This document shows positions 12,601 through 27,600 of a DNA stretch of 64,000 bases, piece by piece; position 1 is the first letter of the stretch; each line of letters begins with the position of its first letter. Origin of the DNA: Lingula anatina (Eukaryota > Brachiopoda > Lingulata > Lingulida > Lingulidae). The notes beneath the pieces were generated by a model that was not told the origin of the DNA, did no database searches, and worked only from the letters and a program-made list of their open reading frames with translations. The position numbers and the translations under genes are program-made. The stretch lies in NCBI RefSeq assembly GCF_001039355.2, contig NW_019773736.1:869073-933072 (forward strand). Reading direction: 5' to 3'.

Positions 12601-15600
12601 CTGGTGGCTATCAGATTGCAAACTGAAAAGAAGTTCCACTGAATGGGGACTTATTTTCAAAGTGTAAGGCAGAAAATGAGAAGCTATGCCACAATGGAAG
12701 TAAAATGTTAATTGCTACAGTCACAGTTTTATTAATGCTCTCTGACCCCATTAGTCAGCAATAAGGGTGAGAGGCGGCACCTGCGCCATGCGATTTTACC
12801 TGTATTATCTAAAGGGAAGATTCAAATTGTAATGTCATCGTGGGCCAGCTAGCTATGGTGGTTGAATACTGCAGCACAGGAAGGCCTTAAATGAAATAAT
12901 GCAATAAATCTTCAGTGAGAAAACATGTCACAATCTACCTAGGTTTTGTCTACAAATTCTAGGGTACAGAGCTGCTAGGATAATAAATCAGAAATGTTAG
13001 TTGGGATATATTGGTTTGCGACCTCTCTATGCATCCCCATTTTATGCCCCTAATGCTGTAATTTAGAATGATAGTTATCTTTCATGGTGCACATTGGCTG
13101 TGGTGATTTACCAGTAGGGCGGCTTTGTCCCAGCTTTTGGTATTCAAATGTTTTTTCAGTTGATGAGGTGTTATCATCTTTTCAAAATGGGATTGTTTGT
13201 TGAAAAAGGCTGCTGGATTCTATTCAGGGAAGTCTATCAAAAAGATCTTAAAATTTTGTGCCAGGTGATGGATGGATAAATCCAACCTCACCAAAGGTGT
13301 ATATATTTTAGACAAGCCATTCTTAGGAGGATGTGAATCATGGGGCAAGTTACTAAGTGCAAAAAGGCCGAGTTGAATCAAAATGTCTGCTTTGGTCAAG
13401 TAGGATGAAGGTGATTTTGTTTCTTGTTTTTCAAAGGCTTTTCCAGTACACATCCCCTTGAAGCAAAATGAAGGGGCTTAAAAATAAAATCAATGTGGTG
13501 GCAAGTTTTGTGCCCTTCCCATATCCTTCTTCACAAGATGTACAAGTGGTAGTTGTTTGGCTGATCTGCTTGGCATGCAACAGTTTGCTCAGACTTAATA
13601 GTTATTGTACAGATGTGGATTTTTCAAGGTAAATTGTGAACCATCAATCAAAGGTGAAAAGTTAAATAGGGGAGGAATTTGAAAATCGGTTTACACAAAC
13701 TAGAGTACATAGACTTCCAATAAAGCTGTGGAATCAATCTTTTTCCATCCCGCCTGGGCTATGGATATCGAATAACTCAAAAATGTTGAAAGATGTTGGA
13801 GGTTAATTTGCAAAAACAACATTCCAACAGTGTCTGTTGTAGAAATTGCTTTTCTAGTTCTCTAAATTGCTCTTGTGGTAAATGTCTCTGGAGAATCTTG
13901 ATTTCTTCTTATTTTCTTCAGATTCATTTTTAGTTGGCTGAACTCTAAGGCAATGTTGCAAACATTAAAGGCCTGCTGGCAGAAAGGTTTGGCCTATAGG
14001 AGACTCAGAAGATGATAGAGAATGATCTTGTTCTATAGCCTCGGTCACAACCGGCTGTACGGGCTCTTACGGCCTGTTTGTGTCCAAATTTTGCGCACAA
14101 TCTCACTTGCTACAAAAGTCCTTCTTGCGAAATTTGGAGTTTGATGGAAGTGCGTTGCCCCTAAGCCAGTTGTATCCAAGGCGTGCTGACGCTGCACGCT
14201 CGTGTTTCGACAAATAACGTCGCATGCGCCTCGTGTACAACTTTAACAAATTTCTAAATTAGCTCAATTCAGCTTCTAATATGCCTCCAAAAGGCAAGGG
14301 AAAGAAGCTAAGAGAGCAGAAAAGAAAGGAGGAGGAAAAAGAAAGAAGGGGAGAACAGGAGGCAAAACTGACGCACGCGGTCAGTACGTTGTTGTAAGCG
14401 TGTGAGGCAAGTGTGATGCAAAAGGAAATTACTTTTGCCGTGTGAAGCATTCTCTTCATAAATAGTGAGTGTGTGCAATGTACGCAGGTAGCAAGACAAA
14501 CTCAAGAAATGTGTATATCACACCTTGCAATTAGCGCCCCTGCTTCTCATGTGGACCCTGCGACTTGCAAGACTGACTTGCGGCTTTCCATTGCAAACTT
14601 TCCTCTACCTCTACGAACCCACGGCCTCCACTGCTCCCAAAATTCGCAGGGGCCGCACGATCCTAAAATTTGTGCGTCTGGTTGTGACTGAGGCTTATGC
14701 TTTATCACAGAGGACCAAATCACAAATCGCTAATGCCTGAAAAGCAACCATGTTGTTACAACAATTATAAATTTGTAAAAATTATAAATCTGTGTACATC
14801 TTTTTTTTAAAGAAAAACAGTTGAGATGTATAGATTAAGAAAATAACTCAAAGCATATTGCATGTTTTTGACTTTTCTCCATATGAAAGCATTTACTGGA
14901 TGGGGATGAGTGGGGGCCAGGTGCTACTTAGTGCATCTCCTGCATTGGCTGTTTAGCACTGATTGCTGTCAGTCACTGCTATGGGACTTCTATTGAATAC
15001 TTTTCTGTAACACAGAGAAAACAAACAGCAGGCCATCATGATGTAGGGTTACAGATAATGACTTGAGTGCATTCATTCAGTGGACCACCACCTGGGGGAT
15101 GCAGAGGTACATTACTGGACAGAGATAAATATTATGCTTATCAACAGTTGTGAACTCTTCAAGTTAGTTGCATCTCCTATCCAACAGCCATCCATTTAAA
15201 TTCTTCATGTAATTGGACACTGACATCCCTGTGTTCTGAAGTGGCAATTAATAAATAAAATGATGTCTTTAAATTATAGTCAAATGCTGGTACTGTGGTT
15301 GCTTTGCTTTCATGATATTATTCGGATGAATCACTGGGGGGGGGGGGGTCATCTAATTTTTCTGAGAGGAGTTCAGCTGCTGAGGTATATAACACATAGA
15401 CAAAAGGAGCATGGGTACAAAATGAAGCATGTGCACAATATAAGTGGAATAACACAGAGAAGAAATTCTGTGGTATTTCTATTATGAAAGAAAAAATATA
15501 CAAACCATCAAGAAAAGAAAACAGTGAGTCTGTGAAATGGTTAACATCTGTGTAGTTTTGGCTGCGCTGAAACAACTGCCTTTCATTTAACAAGTTTAAT

Positions 15601-18600
15601 GCAAACTTCAGCTGTGAAGTCCATGAAGCCAGCTGTACCTGCAAATGAGTGAAATTGGCCAATTCTTTGGTCAGTGAAGGGGGGGCACTTAAACTGATTA
15701 AAACTGACCAGAAAACCTATAGTTTATTACCCTGATGGGATTTTCTCATAAAAACAGTGTTGCACCATGTCCCAAAGGGCCAGGATCTGCTTAAACTAAA
15801 GGTAGATGGTTTTGCAACAGGTGTTACTGATAGTTAATTGATTTTATGTGTACGCTATCATCTCCAGGGAAGCCTTTATCAATAATCTGAGCAGTGCCAC
15901 CATCTCTCTTCTGTGACAACTCTTTTGGTTTTTTCATGTTCAACTTTCAACCTTCTTTGTCCAGTAACCCACTTTACTTGGTGAGACTTAATAGCACACC
16001 GACCCAACTGTCAAATGAGTAACAAAGGACAAAATGATGAATTTCAGTTGGCCAATGGTTAACTTGTCCATTGGTGTTATGGTTTGTTCCCATTCCAGAC
16101 TAGAGGGGGTATTTTATAAACCTTGAAAATTGGTATATTTGGGCAGTGTAGTTCAGCATTTTTGTACAGGTCTGGAAAAAACACCACAAGAATTAAGAGA
16201 TGTGAGGTATTAATTGGTTGATTGGTTGTGAAAAAGACTTATCAAGTTGGAGTCTCAAAGGGCTGCTATGTAGGCAGCATTCAATCTCTTCTGATTTTGA
16301 AACCTGTGATGTTCATGATAATATCAAAAGCCCAGCAGTCACTGCCAGCGGGATTAACATTCAGTACATGGTCTGTAGATGTGACATGGACCCTGTGTGT
16401 ATATTGTCAATGTTCTACTACAGGGACACAGCAGGCACAGGTGTGTTGATTGACAGGTGTGATTGAGCTGGTTCAATAGCGGAACCTTTTTTTCATTAAT
16501 CCCTAGGAACTAGAGATGACTAGGGTCAATTGTTCAGTCTCTGCTGGTGGTCAATCTGGAACTGTACACACTCCATTAAAATGAGTGTACTGAACGTAAA
16601 GATATGAAACTCGAAGAGGGTGTCTTTCTTCCCATTTTTGTGTTGTTTTTCTTTTGCTGTTTTGTCAGCCTAGTGGTGATGCTATGCTGTACTGCCTGCC
16701 TGCCATCCTTTTGGAAAGCCTCTGTCAGGATACATTGGGCCTAAAAGCCAGCCAAGCAAAAAGCTAATTTCAAACCTATTTTCGTCATTCTAGATCAAAG
16801 AGACAAATTTTATGGCAAATAACAGAAGCAATGAAATGACTTGGAAATAAAAGTAACAAAAGGTTTTGCTGGGTTATTTATGGTGTGGAGACATTAATTC
16901 AGATTGAATATCCTGATAACTGTTATGTTATTTGCCGAGGTCTATTTTTTTCCTCCCATGTCCTTTTTTTTTCTCCTTGCCTAAAGGTATAAGTTATCTG
17001 CAGTCATACTGGTACAAATGCAGAGAGGGGAACAGACAATCATGCAAAGTTACTGACACTTTGTTGCATTCCATTTTGTACTCATGGCTCTACTATTGTT
17101 GGTGACATGATTCTGCAGTATCACATTTGCATGAAGAAAAAAAATGGATAAGGTGGTTGCTGTTTTGTAATGTAACTTTATGTGTACTGTTACTATTGAA
17201 AAGTAAGAAATTTTCCCTTTTAAATTATAGGTCAGACATGTCAAATGGAATAGTGTTATCATTATGATGATAATGGTGCGATTTTCAGATATTTATCTGA
17301 AGGTCTTTTTCTACTAATTGACTCTTATTTTCAGACCAGACGAGGATTTTATCCCACTAATGGCTGGTTTCTTGACTCTGCTAATCTCCCCCAGATCCAC
17401 TTTGGTAATTTTGCAGCATTGTTGTGCCAAAGTTTCTTTGTGTTGGACAATAGTAATTTCTGGAGGAGTGGGGGATAATAGATTTGAAATAATTTCCAGC
17501 TTATTATTTTCATTCTTGACATTGAGTGAAAGTGGATATAAGAACTAATTTGCTGATATAATTTTGCTAATGCTTGTGCCAGTATTAGTTTTCCATATAA
17601 GGAAGGTGCACCCATTCATTTTACAAATGGTTTTGGTGACAACTATATTTGACAAGACTCAGAAGTATTATTTATATTGGATTATAATATGAATAAATAA
17701 AGGACTTTTCCATTTAATTATGAAAAATGTATTTTTGAAATGCTAGGTCAGCATGTCATTACATCAAATCAAAATTCTAGTCATATTCACAGATAAAAAA
17801 TTTTAACAAATGAGAAAAAATGTAACCCATGGTCTCGATCTTTTATCAAGTACAACTGCGCCAAACAACCCATTGATAGTAAAACATACTAGAATAGAAT
17901 TTCAGTTAAAGTAATTTTAGCTCATTTATCTACAATCAATTTATGATACAGTATCATCAACTTATCAACACTTGTGTCATATTAGTTTACCTTTTTTGCT
18001 GTAAAAGCTTTTTGTTGTCTGGTGACTTAATATCTGGATGCTGATTTATAATTCAGGATAACAAAAACATTAAATAAATTCATAAAACTTTGAACTATAA
18101 TGGCAATAGTTATACTGAATTTCTATGATGAAGTGGAGTGGAGTCAGTTAATTAATTAGAGAGGTGTCATGATTCATTTACATAATGACCTTTTGGGTAT
18201 CTCAGTAAGGGAGCATGAAATGTCCAGTAAGTTAATTCCAGGGAGACTTGCAGTAACATTGTATGACATATGTTACAAACAGCTGCCTGACCTTGATGGA
18301 CAGATGTAAATGTCACCTAATCTTTAGCAGGCGGTTTTGCAGCCTTTTCCTTCTAACACCTGATTTTAGACTAGAAACAAAGACATTTGTTGGCAGTGGG
18401 TTTTAAGTTTAAAGTCCTACATAGAGAGCAATATTTGTGGAAGCTGTTTGTAAATTATTGATGTTATTGTCTGAGATTGGATGTTTCAACTGGTCTTGTT
18501 GTCTCTCTCTTGAGACGACAACTGTCGGTGATTTTATGGCATTTAATAGTACATAACATGTCACAAAAAAGCCTAACACTTGAAGTATATTTACTTTGTT

Positions 18601-21600
18601 TTGGACCTTGTCCAGGTGTCAGCAGGTTATAGTGACAGGTTGTCATGGAAGTGACTGCTGAGCACTGGCTTATTTCACCTTATTTCCATGATGAATAATA
18701 TCAAAACATTATATGTAATTCTTGAAAATATGCTTATATTTAAAACGTGATGGAAAAAGGTAAAGCGTGAATTAAAATTAAGTCATGTGTACAGTTTTCA
18801 TTCCTAATGGAGTTTGAAGACAAGTGCCCACTGCTAAACAAATGCAGTGACAACAAGAAAAAAATAATAAAAATACATACTTAATTATCATGGCTGAAAA
18901 TTGGCATTGTTTTTAAGATGTAATAACTCATAGAAGCACACACAGACACAGATATTGACATTTTCCCAATTTTGCAGTTTTCTGAAAGAAAAACACTGGT
19001 GTTGTTATAGACAAAGAAGTTTTTGAAGAAAAGAGAACATGTCATTAGTAACATTTCCACTGACAACTCATCTATACAGAAAGAGATATGCTTTTCAACA
19101 ATGATTCATTACTTTTCTTGTTTTAGTAAGGATATTTACTTACATATTGATTTGTCAAAAAGAGATACATCCCTTTCCAGATTTTTCATCCATAATTAAT
19201 GCTCAGTTATGGCTTGGGTTTGTGTTAATATTGGCTTTAAGGCCCTTGTGGGGTAGGGATGCTTTTCATTAATGTTAAAATCTGGTGGAAAGGATGTTCC
19301 TTCCAGGGAAATGCAATATATGTGTTGTGTAACTGATGTCACGTCGTAGTACACCAGTTGATTTCTGTGAAAACATAGCAGGATGAAATATTATAGGACT
19401 AAGTACATTCTGGTGGGAAAGTGCCATGAGCTGTCAACTAAACCATTGTGCATCTTGCGTGGAATTGGTCTGTACTTCTGTCACAAGACTTTCACTCACC
19501 TTTTGTATGCTTCATCATAATTGCCTAATGTCTTTCCTATTTAGTGTGACAGATCATTCTAGTGTGTGGCGAATAGTGTGTTGTAGTGTAGTAAAATTGT
19601 TAAATACTGTAGTACCATCACTGCTGTGTAATCAGCAAAAAATGATGAAGCAATTTCCTGCATGAACTGAAACCGATAAACTTGCCTCAAACCCCCTATA
19701 AATGCCTGAAATTGCTTCAGCAGATTATGAGTGTATAGAAGAGAAACAATGGGGAAAATGGCACTTATTCATGGTGAAATGAATCTAATTCTCTGTGATT
19801 TACCTGTCCAAGTGAAATGGATTGCATGATCTGAAGCATTTTGCTCACACAGGTGTTTTTGGCCTCATTAAACTGGAAGTGCTTGCAGGAGCACAGCCAG
19901 TTTTTATTATTGGGGACATTATTCAAAATCGGTACATAAAACTTTTTCAATGAAAAAAAAAATGTTGATTTTGATTTTAAGAATTTGAATAGATAATTAT
20001 TTATTGCTCATTGTGTAAAGAAATGGCATTGGGTGATATTAAAGTAAACTGTGATAGATGAAACAAAGAGAGTTAATTGGTCCTTTCTAGAAAAAGGTTG
20101 AAATGAACTTTTATGTAAAGCAGTGTTCACAGCAAGAGTATCCTAGGTCATATATATAGTCCATTGTATTGTGTCTTCAGATTGCCAAATATAAAATTTA
20201 TTTTTGAGACATTGTAGTGGTTCCTACTTATTTTGGACATCATTTTAAGTTTTAATTTAGTCTTTTTGTGAACTTGGCCTTAGTTACAAATTCTCCAACT
20301 CACATATTGGCCTCATAAATGATAATTTCCATTTGTGACTTGGAACCTTGGATTTGTGCTTGTGATCGCCAAATTAAAGACTAAAACCCTAAATTCATTG
20401 TACAATCATAAAAACACTTCATGCGAGCACAGTATTATGAACTGCAAACAATTTGTTGGCTTTCATCCAGCTCTCGCTCTGATTATACACGGGTTCTTTT
20501 TCACGATAGTGAATTATTATGGAAGTAAAAAGAAATGTGCCAATCAGACAGGTGAGGGGACAGTTGACGTTGCAGTTCACAGTGTGCAGCAAGTATTTTT
20601 ACAAGCAGCCCATGAAATCATGGCTTAAGTCATTTATTTGGCAATGGTGATCACAAACCTGCAGCTCCAAGTCACAAGCAGCAATTTCGTTGAAAGGGTA
20701 TAGGCATATGATCAATAGATGTTTGAATGCATTATTGTAGCAATTTTCAATAACTGTAAAATTTAAAATGCTTTCACTTCAAGAAAAGAGACCAAATTTT
20801 TGACCCTAAGGTGGTGACATCATACCCCCAAAGTGATCTGGGTGAATATCTAATTGGAAATTGGTGGTATAATACAGCAGGGCAGAGAAGTTTGAGTTGA
20901 ATATAATCTTGTATGCATTGATTTCCTCTTCCCAAGAGGAGACAAATATGAAATTGATGATTCCTTTGATACAACTTAGACAACAATTATACTATTTTCC
21001 TTAAATGAATAAAAAGGTCTGGGTCTGTTATAGGAGGCCACTTGGCACACACAAACGAGAAAAAAAGTTAATCTATAAGGCATCTCTGGTTATGCATTGG
21101 TAGCAATTTAATCATCCAACGCCATCAATATTTCAGAAAGTTAAGTACATCTTGCACCAGGAATATTGGGCAGTCTTAATTTATGAAAAAAGAAGGCTTT
21201 TAAAGAGCTTTTGTCTTGGCTGCATGCTACAATTAAAATGATTTTTGCAGTTTATACAATGTAGTATCAGGATGAATCATTTAATGGTGTACTCAGTGGC
21301 TGCAATCCAACCTTTTTATGTATGGAGAATTAACTGTCCTAAGTGCTTTGTGTAGTCCCAAAACAGAGCCGAGGTATATTTTCTCTCAGTATTGATACTA
21401 TTTTGAAGAATAGAAACTGATTTAGATTGTGACTAAAGGTAATTTGATAATGCTTTAATAGTCATTCACTTGTAACTTTGCAGCTGTATGGGACAACACA
21501 TTCCTTTGAAATTTGAAGTTTACAAGTTACATTGTGATAAAAAGAATTTATTTATCATTTATCATCGAAATCGATATTGATTTATAATTGAAGTTCATTG

Positions 21601-24600
21601 TCATCTCTTTCATAAAATAGATTTAAGTCATGCCTTAAATGCTTTTACAAGTTACATTTTTGGTTAAAACCTTGCATATAGCATAGCAATTTGGTGATAC
21701 AGAAATCTAATCATGAATTAGATTGGGGGTAATATGTTCTCCGTTACCACTGTATAAACAGACTTATTGACCCCCTTTACCTGGTCACTGTTGTTTGATT
21801 TTAGTATTGTTTGTTTGACTTTTATTACACTCCTTTGTACTAGCTGTTTACAACATGCTTTAACTGGATTCAGTGTCAGAAACACCTGGGCCTGAGATTC
21901 TTAATTTTATGACTCTGGCACTTCCTTCAACCCTGCCCCCCTTATTGAAATGTCATATATGTATATATATATATATGCTTCATTTTATAGCCCAGGTTTG
22001 TCACAAATGTGGGAAATTATTCATAATTAAACATTCCTTAGAAGATATCTTTTTAACAAAATGCAGTTATCACTGTTTACCCTTTGGATTGTTCTGCTCT
22101 TAGTATCCATTTTGGATCTATTCCATAATTTCTTTTGTAATGAGAAATGGTATTGCAAGAAATTTTAATTTGCAATTCAAGTGGCCCGTATAGCCAAGGT
22201 AAAAGCATGCAACTTGACAAGTGGTACAAAGTATAAAGTGGGTTGGTTTCTTGCTGTAAACAGCACCAGTAAATTTTGCAACTAAACATGGTGAACTAAG
22301 AGCATACCAGATGAATCTATTTATCAATCTTTAATAAACCAGCTTGGCTGATGTCGCCACATCTAAGGTGATGTACTTACGAAGTTTGTCTTCTCAAGGC
22401 TTTTTTGAAAGGCTGCAACATAAGTTATACAGTTGCAAACTACATAAAACATGTAGCAGCATGAAGTTTAAAAGACAGCATGGATAAGTAAGACGGTTCC
22501 ATCAAAAGAAACATCAAGAAAAGAGCCCAATCAAGTTTTCTTAATTTAAATAGTTGTGAAAAAAACGTTTCAGTTATAAAACAATAGCTTCTTCTACTTG
22601 CCTTGTCATGTAGCAGGGCCTGAGGGTATTATTGCACAGGGCTATATTGTAGATTTAAAAAGAAGAGATGTTGTATCCTTTTTCAGACATCAAAGGGGAA
22701 GGAAATCGTGATTCAGTCTACAGTCATTTTGTTGTCTTTGTGGTAGTTTAGGTTATATATGTGCTAAGCAAGAACACTGGACAAAGTCTGTGGAAATTGT
22801 AGAAGGAGCCTTAGAAAACAATAGCTATAAATCTTCTGTGAGGAGAAATAAACCAGAGGTCTTTTACAAAGGGATGTATCAGTTTTTTTTTAGAAGTGAT
22901 TGTTTGACTGGGAAAGATTCTTTTACTGATTATTGTGAGATGTTGCTTTAAAATGAGATGAGAAACTAATGCAGTATTGGTTCTCATTCATTTTTGATAG
23001 ATCTAAAATTGGTCAGAATTTTCATCATAAAAAGCTTCTTAGATAAATGTTGAATGGGTCAACCTTTTTAAAGCACCACTGTCTGTTCTTGTTGAATGAA
23101 GACTCAATTGGAATACCACAATCATTCATACCAAATTTAATGAAGTTGGTATGAATGAAGACTCAATCAGAATACTAAGATCATTCATACCAACTTAGTT
23201 AAATGTGGAAGAATGTGCAAAAATCATGTGTTTGNGTCATAAAAAGCTACTTAGATAAATGTTGAATGGGTCAACCTTTTTTAAAGCACCACTGTCTGTT
23301 CTTGTTGAATGAAGACTCAATTGGAATACCACAATCATTCATACCAAATTTAATGAAGTTGGTATGAATGAAGACTCAATCAGAATACTAAGGTCATTCA
23401 TACCAACTTTGTTAAATGTGGAAGAATGTGCAAAAATCATGTGTTTGAAATCAAAAGGTGTTTTGAAATTTGCAGAAAAAGTGCAAATATTGAGCTAATT
23501 TGTAGTTCTTTGTATGTCAGTGTCAAAACAAGGTTGAAATCCTCCCTTTAACCCCATATATATGTCAGAATTTAATCTAGGATTTGTAAAAGTGGATTTG
23601 TCAAGTAGAGTGTAGAGCACAAGAGTAAATTTTAGGGGTCTTTAGCCAAAAATAGGTCTTTGTGACCTTTGCAGAAAGAATTGTGATTGATTACTGCTGT
23701 ATGCTATGTTCTGTGTATGTCTTTAAAGGTGTAAAAGATGAAAAAAGTTAAAAAGTCATACTTGTTTACTTTATGCAATGATACCCAAGTCCACGATAAT
23801 TTAAGCAAGGGATGGATGTAGTATTAATGAGAAGAAATTTAGTGAGTAACTTCTAGAAATACTTTTCTTGTATCAGTGATTTTGGTAGTCGTGCATTTGC
23901 CATTCTGAGAAAAAAAAACATTTAAATAAAAAAAAGTTAACCTTTTTGTATCTGTAGAAGTGGATAAAATTTGATTCTGTGATTTGATAAAAAGTTGAGG
24001 CTAAAACTGTGTTTTAAATATTCCAACTGGTTTTTGTGATGCTAATAAATCTCTGTGCTGGGTCCTGGCTCTGCGGCATATAATTTTGTAATTTTTCCAA
24101 AATATTGGAAAGAACATCAAAGGCAGGAACACCTGCCACATCTGCCTATTCCCATGTAGTAATCATTTCATGGCTTTTGGGCGCCTTTGTCTTATGTGAC
24201 TTTTTTGGGGGGATATTATACCCTGGTTTTGTTAACCATGCATTTCTTCTTCAAAATGACATACTGAAGGTGAAGGGTCACTAGCAGAAAGAATATGCCT
24301 TGTCCTCTCTGGGTTAACAATTTACTGGTGTCACCTTTGCTGTCACCAGAATGACACCATGGTTACTTCCAAATATTAGGTGACATATTGTGTAATATCA
24401 TATGTAAATAAAGCAATTACACTTGTTGACAACTTCTGACTGGTTTCCAAAGTCCAAAAACCAGTGAACATCTCTTGTGTTACAGCTGTCATGTAAATAA
24501 TACTTTTAACATGACACAGGTGTCCCTGTTGGACAACATGGGGGGAAATGTCAAATCTAAGATGAAATAAATGAATTGGAGCATTTTAGGCTTCATTCAC

Positions 24601-27600
24601 ATGCAATGTCTATTTTCTAANATCATAAAAAGCTTCTTAGATAAATGTTGAATGGGTCAACCTTTTTAAAGCACCACTGTCTGTTCTTGTTGAATGAAGA
24701 CTCAATTGGAATACCACAATCATTCATACCAAATTTAATGAAGTTGGTATGAATGAAGACTCAATCAGAATACTAAGATCATTCATACCAACTTAGTTAA
24801 ATGTGGAAGAATGTGCAAAAATCATGTGTTTGAAATCAAAAGGTGTTTGGAAATTTGCAGAAAAAGTGCAAATATTGAGCTAATTTGTAGTTCTTTGTAT
24901 GTCAGTGTCAAAACAAGGTTGAAATCCTCCCTTTAACCCCATATATATGTCAGAATTTAATCCAGGATTTGTAAAAGTGGATTTGTCAAGTAGAGTGTAG
25001 AGCACAAGAGTAAATTTTAGGGGTCTTTAGCCAAAAATAGGTCTTTGTGACCTTTGCAGAAAGAATTGTGATTGATTACTGCTGTATGCTGTGTTCTGTG
25101 TATGTCTTTAAAGGTGTAAAAGATGAAAAATGTTTTAAAAAGTCATACTTGTTTACTTTATGCAATGATACCCAAGTCCACGATAATTTAAGCAAGGGAT
25201 GGATGTAGTGTTAATGACAAGAAATATAGTGAGTAGCTTCTAGAAATACTTTTCTTGTATGAATGATTTTGGTATACCATTATAGTCATGCATTTGCCAT
25301 TCTGAGAAAAAAAAACATTTAAATAAAAAAAAGTTAACCTTTTTGTATCTGTAGAAGTGGATAAAATTTGATTCTGTGATTTGATAAAAAACTGAGGCTA
25401 CAACTATGTTTTAAATATTCCAACTTCTTTTTGTGATGCTAATAAATCTCTGTGCTGGGTCCTGGCTCTGCGGCATATAATTTTGTAATTTTTCCAAAAT
25501 ATTGGAAAGAACATCAAAGGCAGGAACACCTGCCACATCTGCCTATTCACATGTAGTAATCATTTCATGGCTTTTGGGTGCCTTTGTCTTATGTGACTTT
25601 TTTGGGTGGATATTTTACCCTGGTTTTGTTTACCATGCATTTCTTCTTCAAAATGACATACTGAAGGTGAAGGGTCACTAGCAGAAAGAACATGCCTTGT
25701 CCTCTCTGGGTTAACAATTTACTGGTGTCACCTTTGCTGTCACCAGAATGACACCAGTTACTTCCAAATATTAGGTGACATATTGTGTAATATCATATGT
25801 AAATAAAGCAATTACACTTGTTGACAACTTCTGACTGGTTTCCAAAGTCCAAAAACCAGTGAACATCTCTTGTGTTACAGCTGTCATGTAAACAATACTT
25901 TTAACATGACACAGGTGTCCCTGTTGGACAACATGGGGTGAAATGTCACATCTAAGATGAAATAAATGAATTGGAGCATTTTAATTGTCTAGAGTCAATT
26001 GTTAGACCATCATTATTTTTTTTCACACTTTGAATATTAATTTATGATAGTGTAACACATATTAATATCAACATATTATTAAATATTACGTTAATGAACT
26101 AATATTTAGTTGACTTTCTTAATTTTTGCTTCAGAGGTGGTCTGAAAGTGACAAAATACTGGTGTTCCCTGTAATATGATACCTGATATTGGAACAGTAG
26201 TTCAGATTCCTGGTTGAAACCCCCTCATCCTTCATCCATCCTGTTAAGTATTTTTTCATTGATCTAAAAGTCCATGGCAAATATCAAAAAGAAGTTAACT
26301 CTGGTTCCCACACTTTTCATCCAGACTGTTTTTACTTCATTTTTTTCATTCAGTAGGTATAGGAAGATGCAATATGCTTATCTTCGCAATATGCCCAAAT
26401 TCATATAATGAGTTTAGGCATAAGTGCAACAATGAGATAGAGAGGGATGACTGCTAATTTGGCTGTATTTATGGGTAAATGAATCTTTTGTGTCTCATTC
26501 TTAGCAGTGATTATCTTCCTTCCCTCCAGCTGTCTAATTAGGAGTGTTAAGGTTAGGACACCATGTGTAATCAAACTGCCTGAAGTATTCCTCAGAAATT
26601 AATACATTATTCATTCCCAGTGTAGGAGCTACTTTGTGTTGCTTGGTTTTGGTGCATTCTCAGTGCATGGAAAAAAGGGAGAATTCTGCAAAGAAACAGA
26701 AGTGATCAAGTTCAGTCTTCAAGTAGATATCAATGAAAACTTGTTAGGCAATACTTTTAATATAGAATTTTGATGGTAGATAGTTGAAAAGTGATGTTCT
26801 TTATGAGGCTTTAAATGTAAGGGAGTGTTCAGATTATCTATTGGCACAAGCTGAATCAATCCAACTCTGCAGGAGAATCTCCCTTAGTGCAATCACTGTA
26901 ATCAGCTGACTAGACTCCTCCAGTTGCTAGGGGTAAATAACTAATTAACTAGCTACTCTGGAAGGTGTGTCAGACAATTAGGCTGAATGCTCTTTAGCAT
27001 AGGTGGATCGATCCAGCTGGTACGATGTGTAAATCTAAACGCAGTCTAACATTGAATACAAAGTATATATTAAAGTAAATAATTTTTTTTCATTTAAAAA
27101 ACAGGAAAGAAGTTATGTGACAAGAAAAAAATCATGGTGACCCTTTTTAACTGAAAATATTGTGGTGTATATATATATGTGTGTGTGTGTGTGTGTTTTC
27201 TAAACATCAAAACAAAAAATTGGCCATTAGTGCAAAAGAGTTACATAGGAGAAAAAAAGAGAAAAGAAATGATAAAGAAACATTGCCAAAAGATATCATA
27301 TGATGTATAGAAACTGCCACAATATAATCCTTGTAAATATGGACAAACACTATCATGTGGTTTGGTGACATGTTACAAAAGTGACATACAATTATGTATA
27401 AGTCACTAACATGGCTGTCCATTTTGCCTGGTGACATTTTTTTGACATAGTGACACATGATGATTGTTTGATTCTTTGAAAAACATGCAAATGCAATCAT
27501 GTTGCTTGGGATAACTAATGGAAGAGATGCAATTATTGTCAGAAGACAGAAAACAGTCATTGATGAGAATTTTGTTGGGTGATATTTTATGACAGAAAGT

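Noticed and set aside
15318-15662. 114-codon open frame on the minus strand
   Set aside because: Its proline run comes from a poly(G) tract and the rest shows no motif, splice partner or conserved feature.
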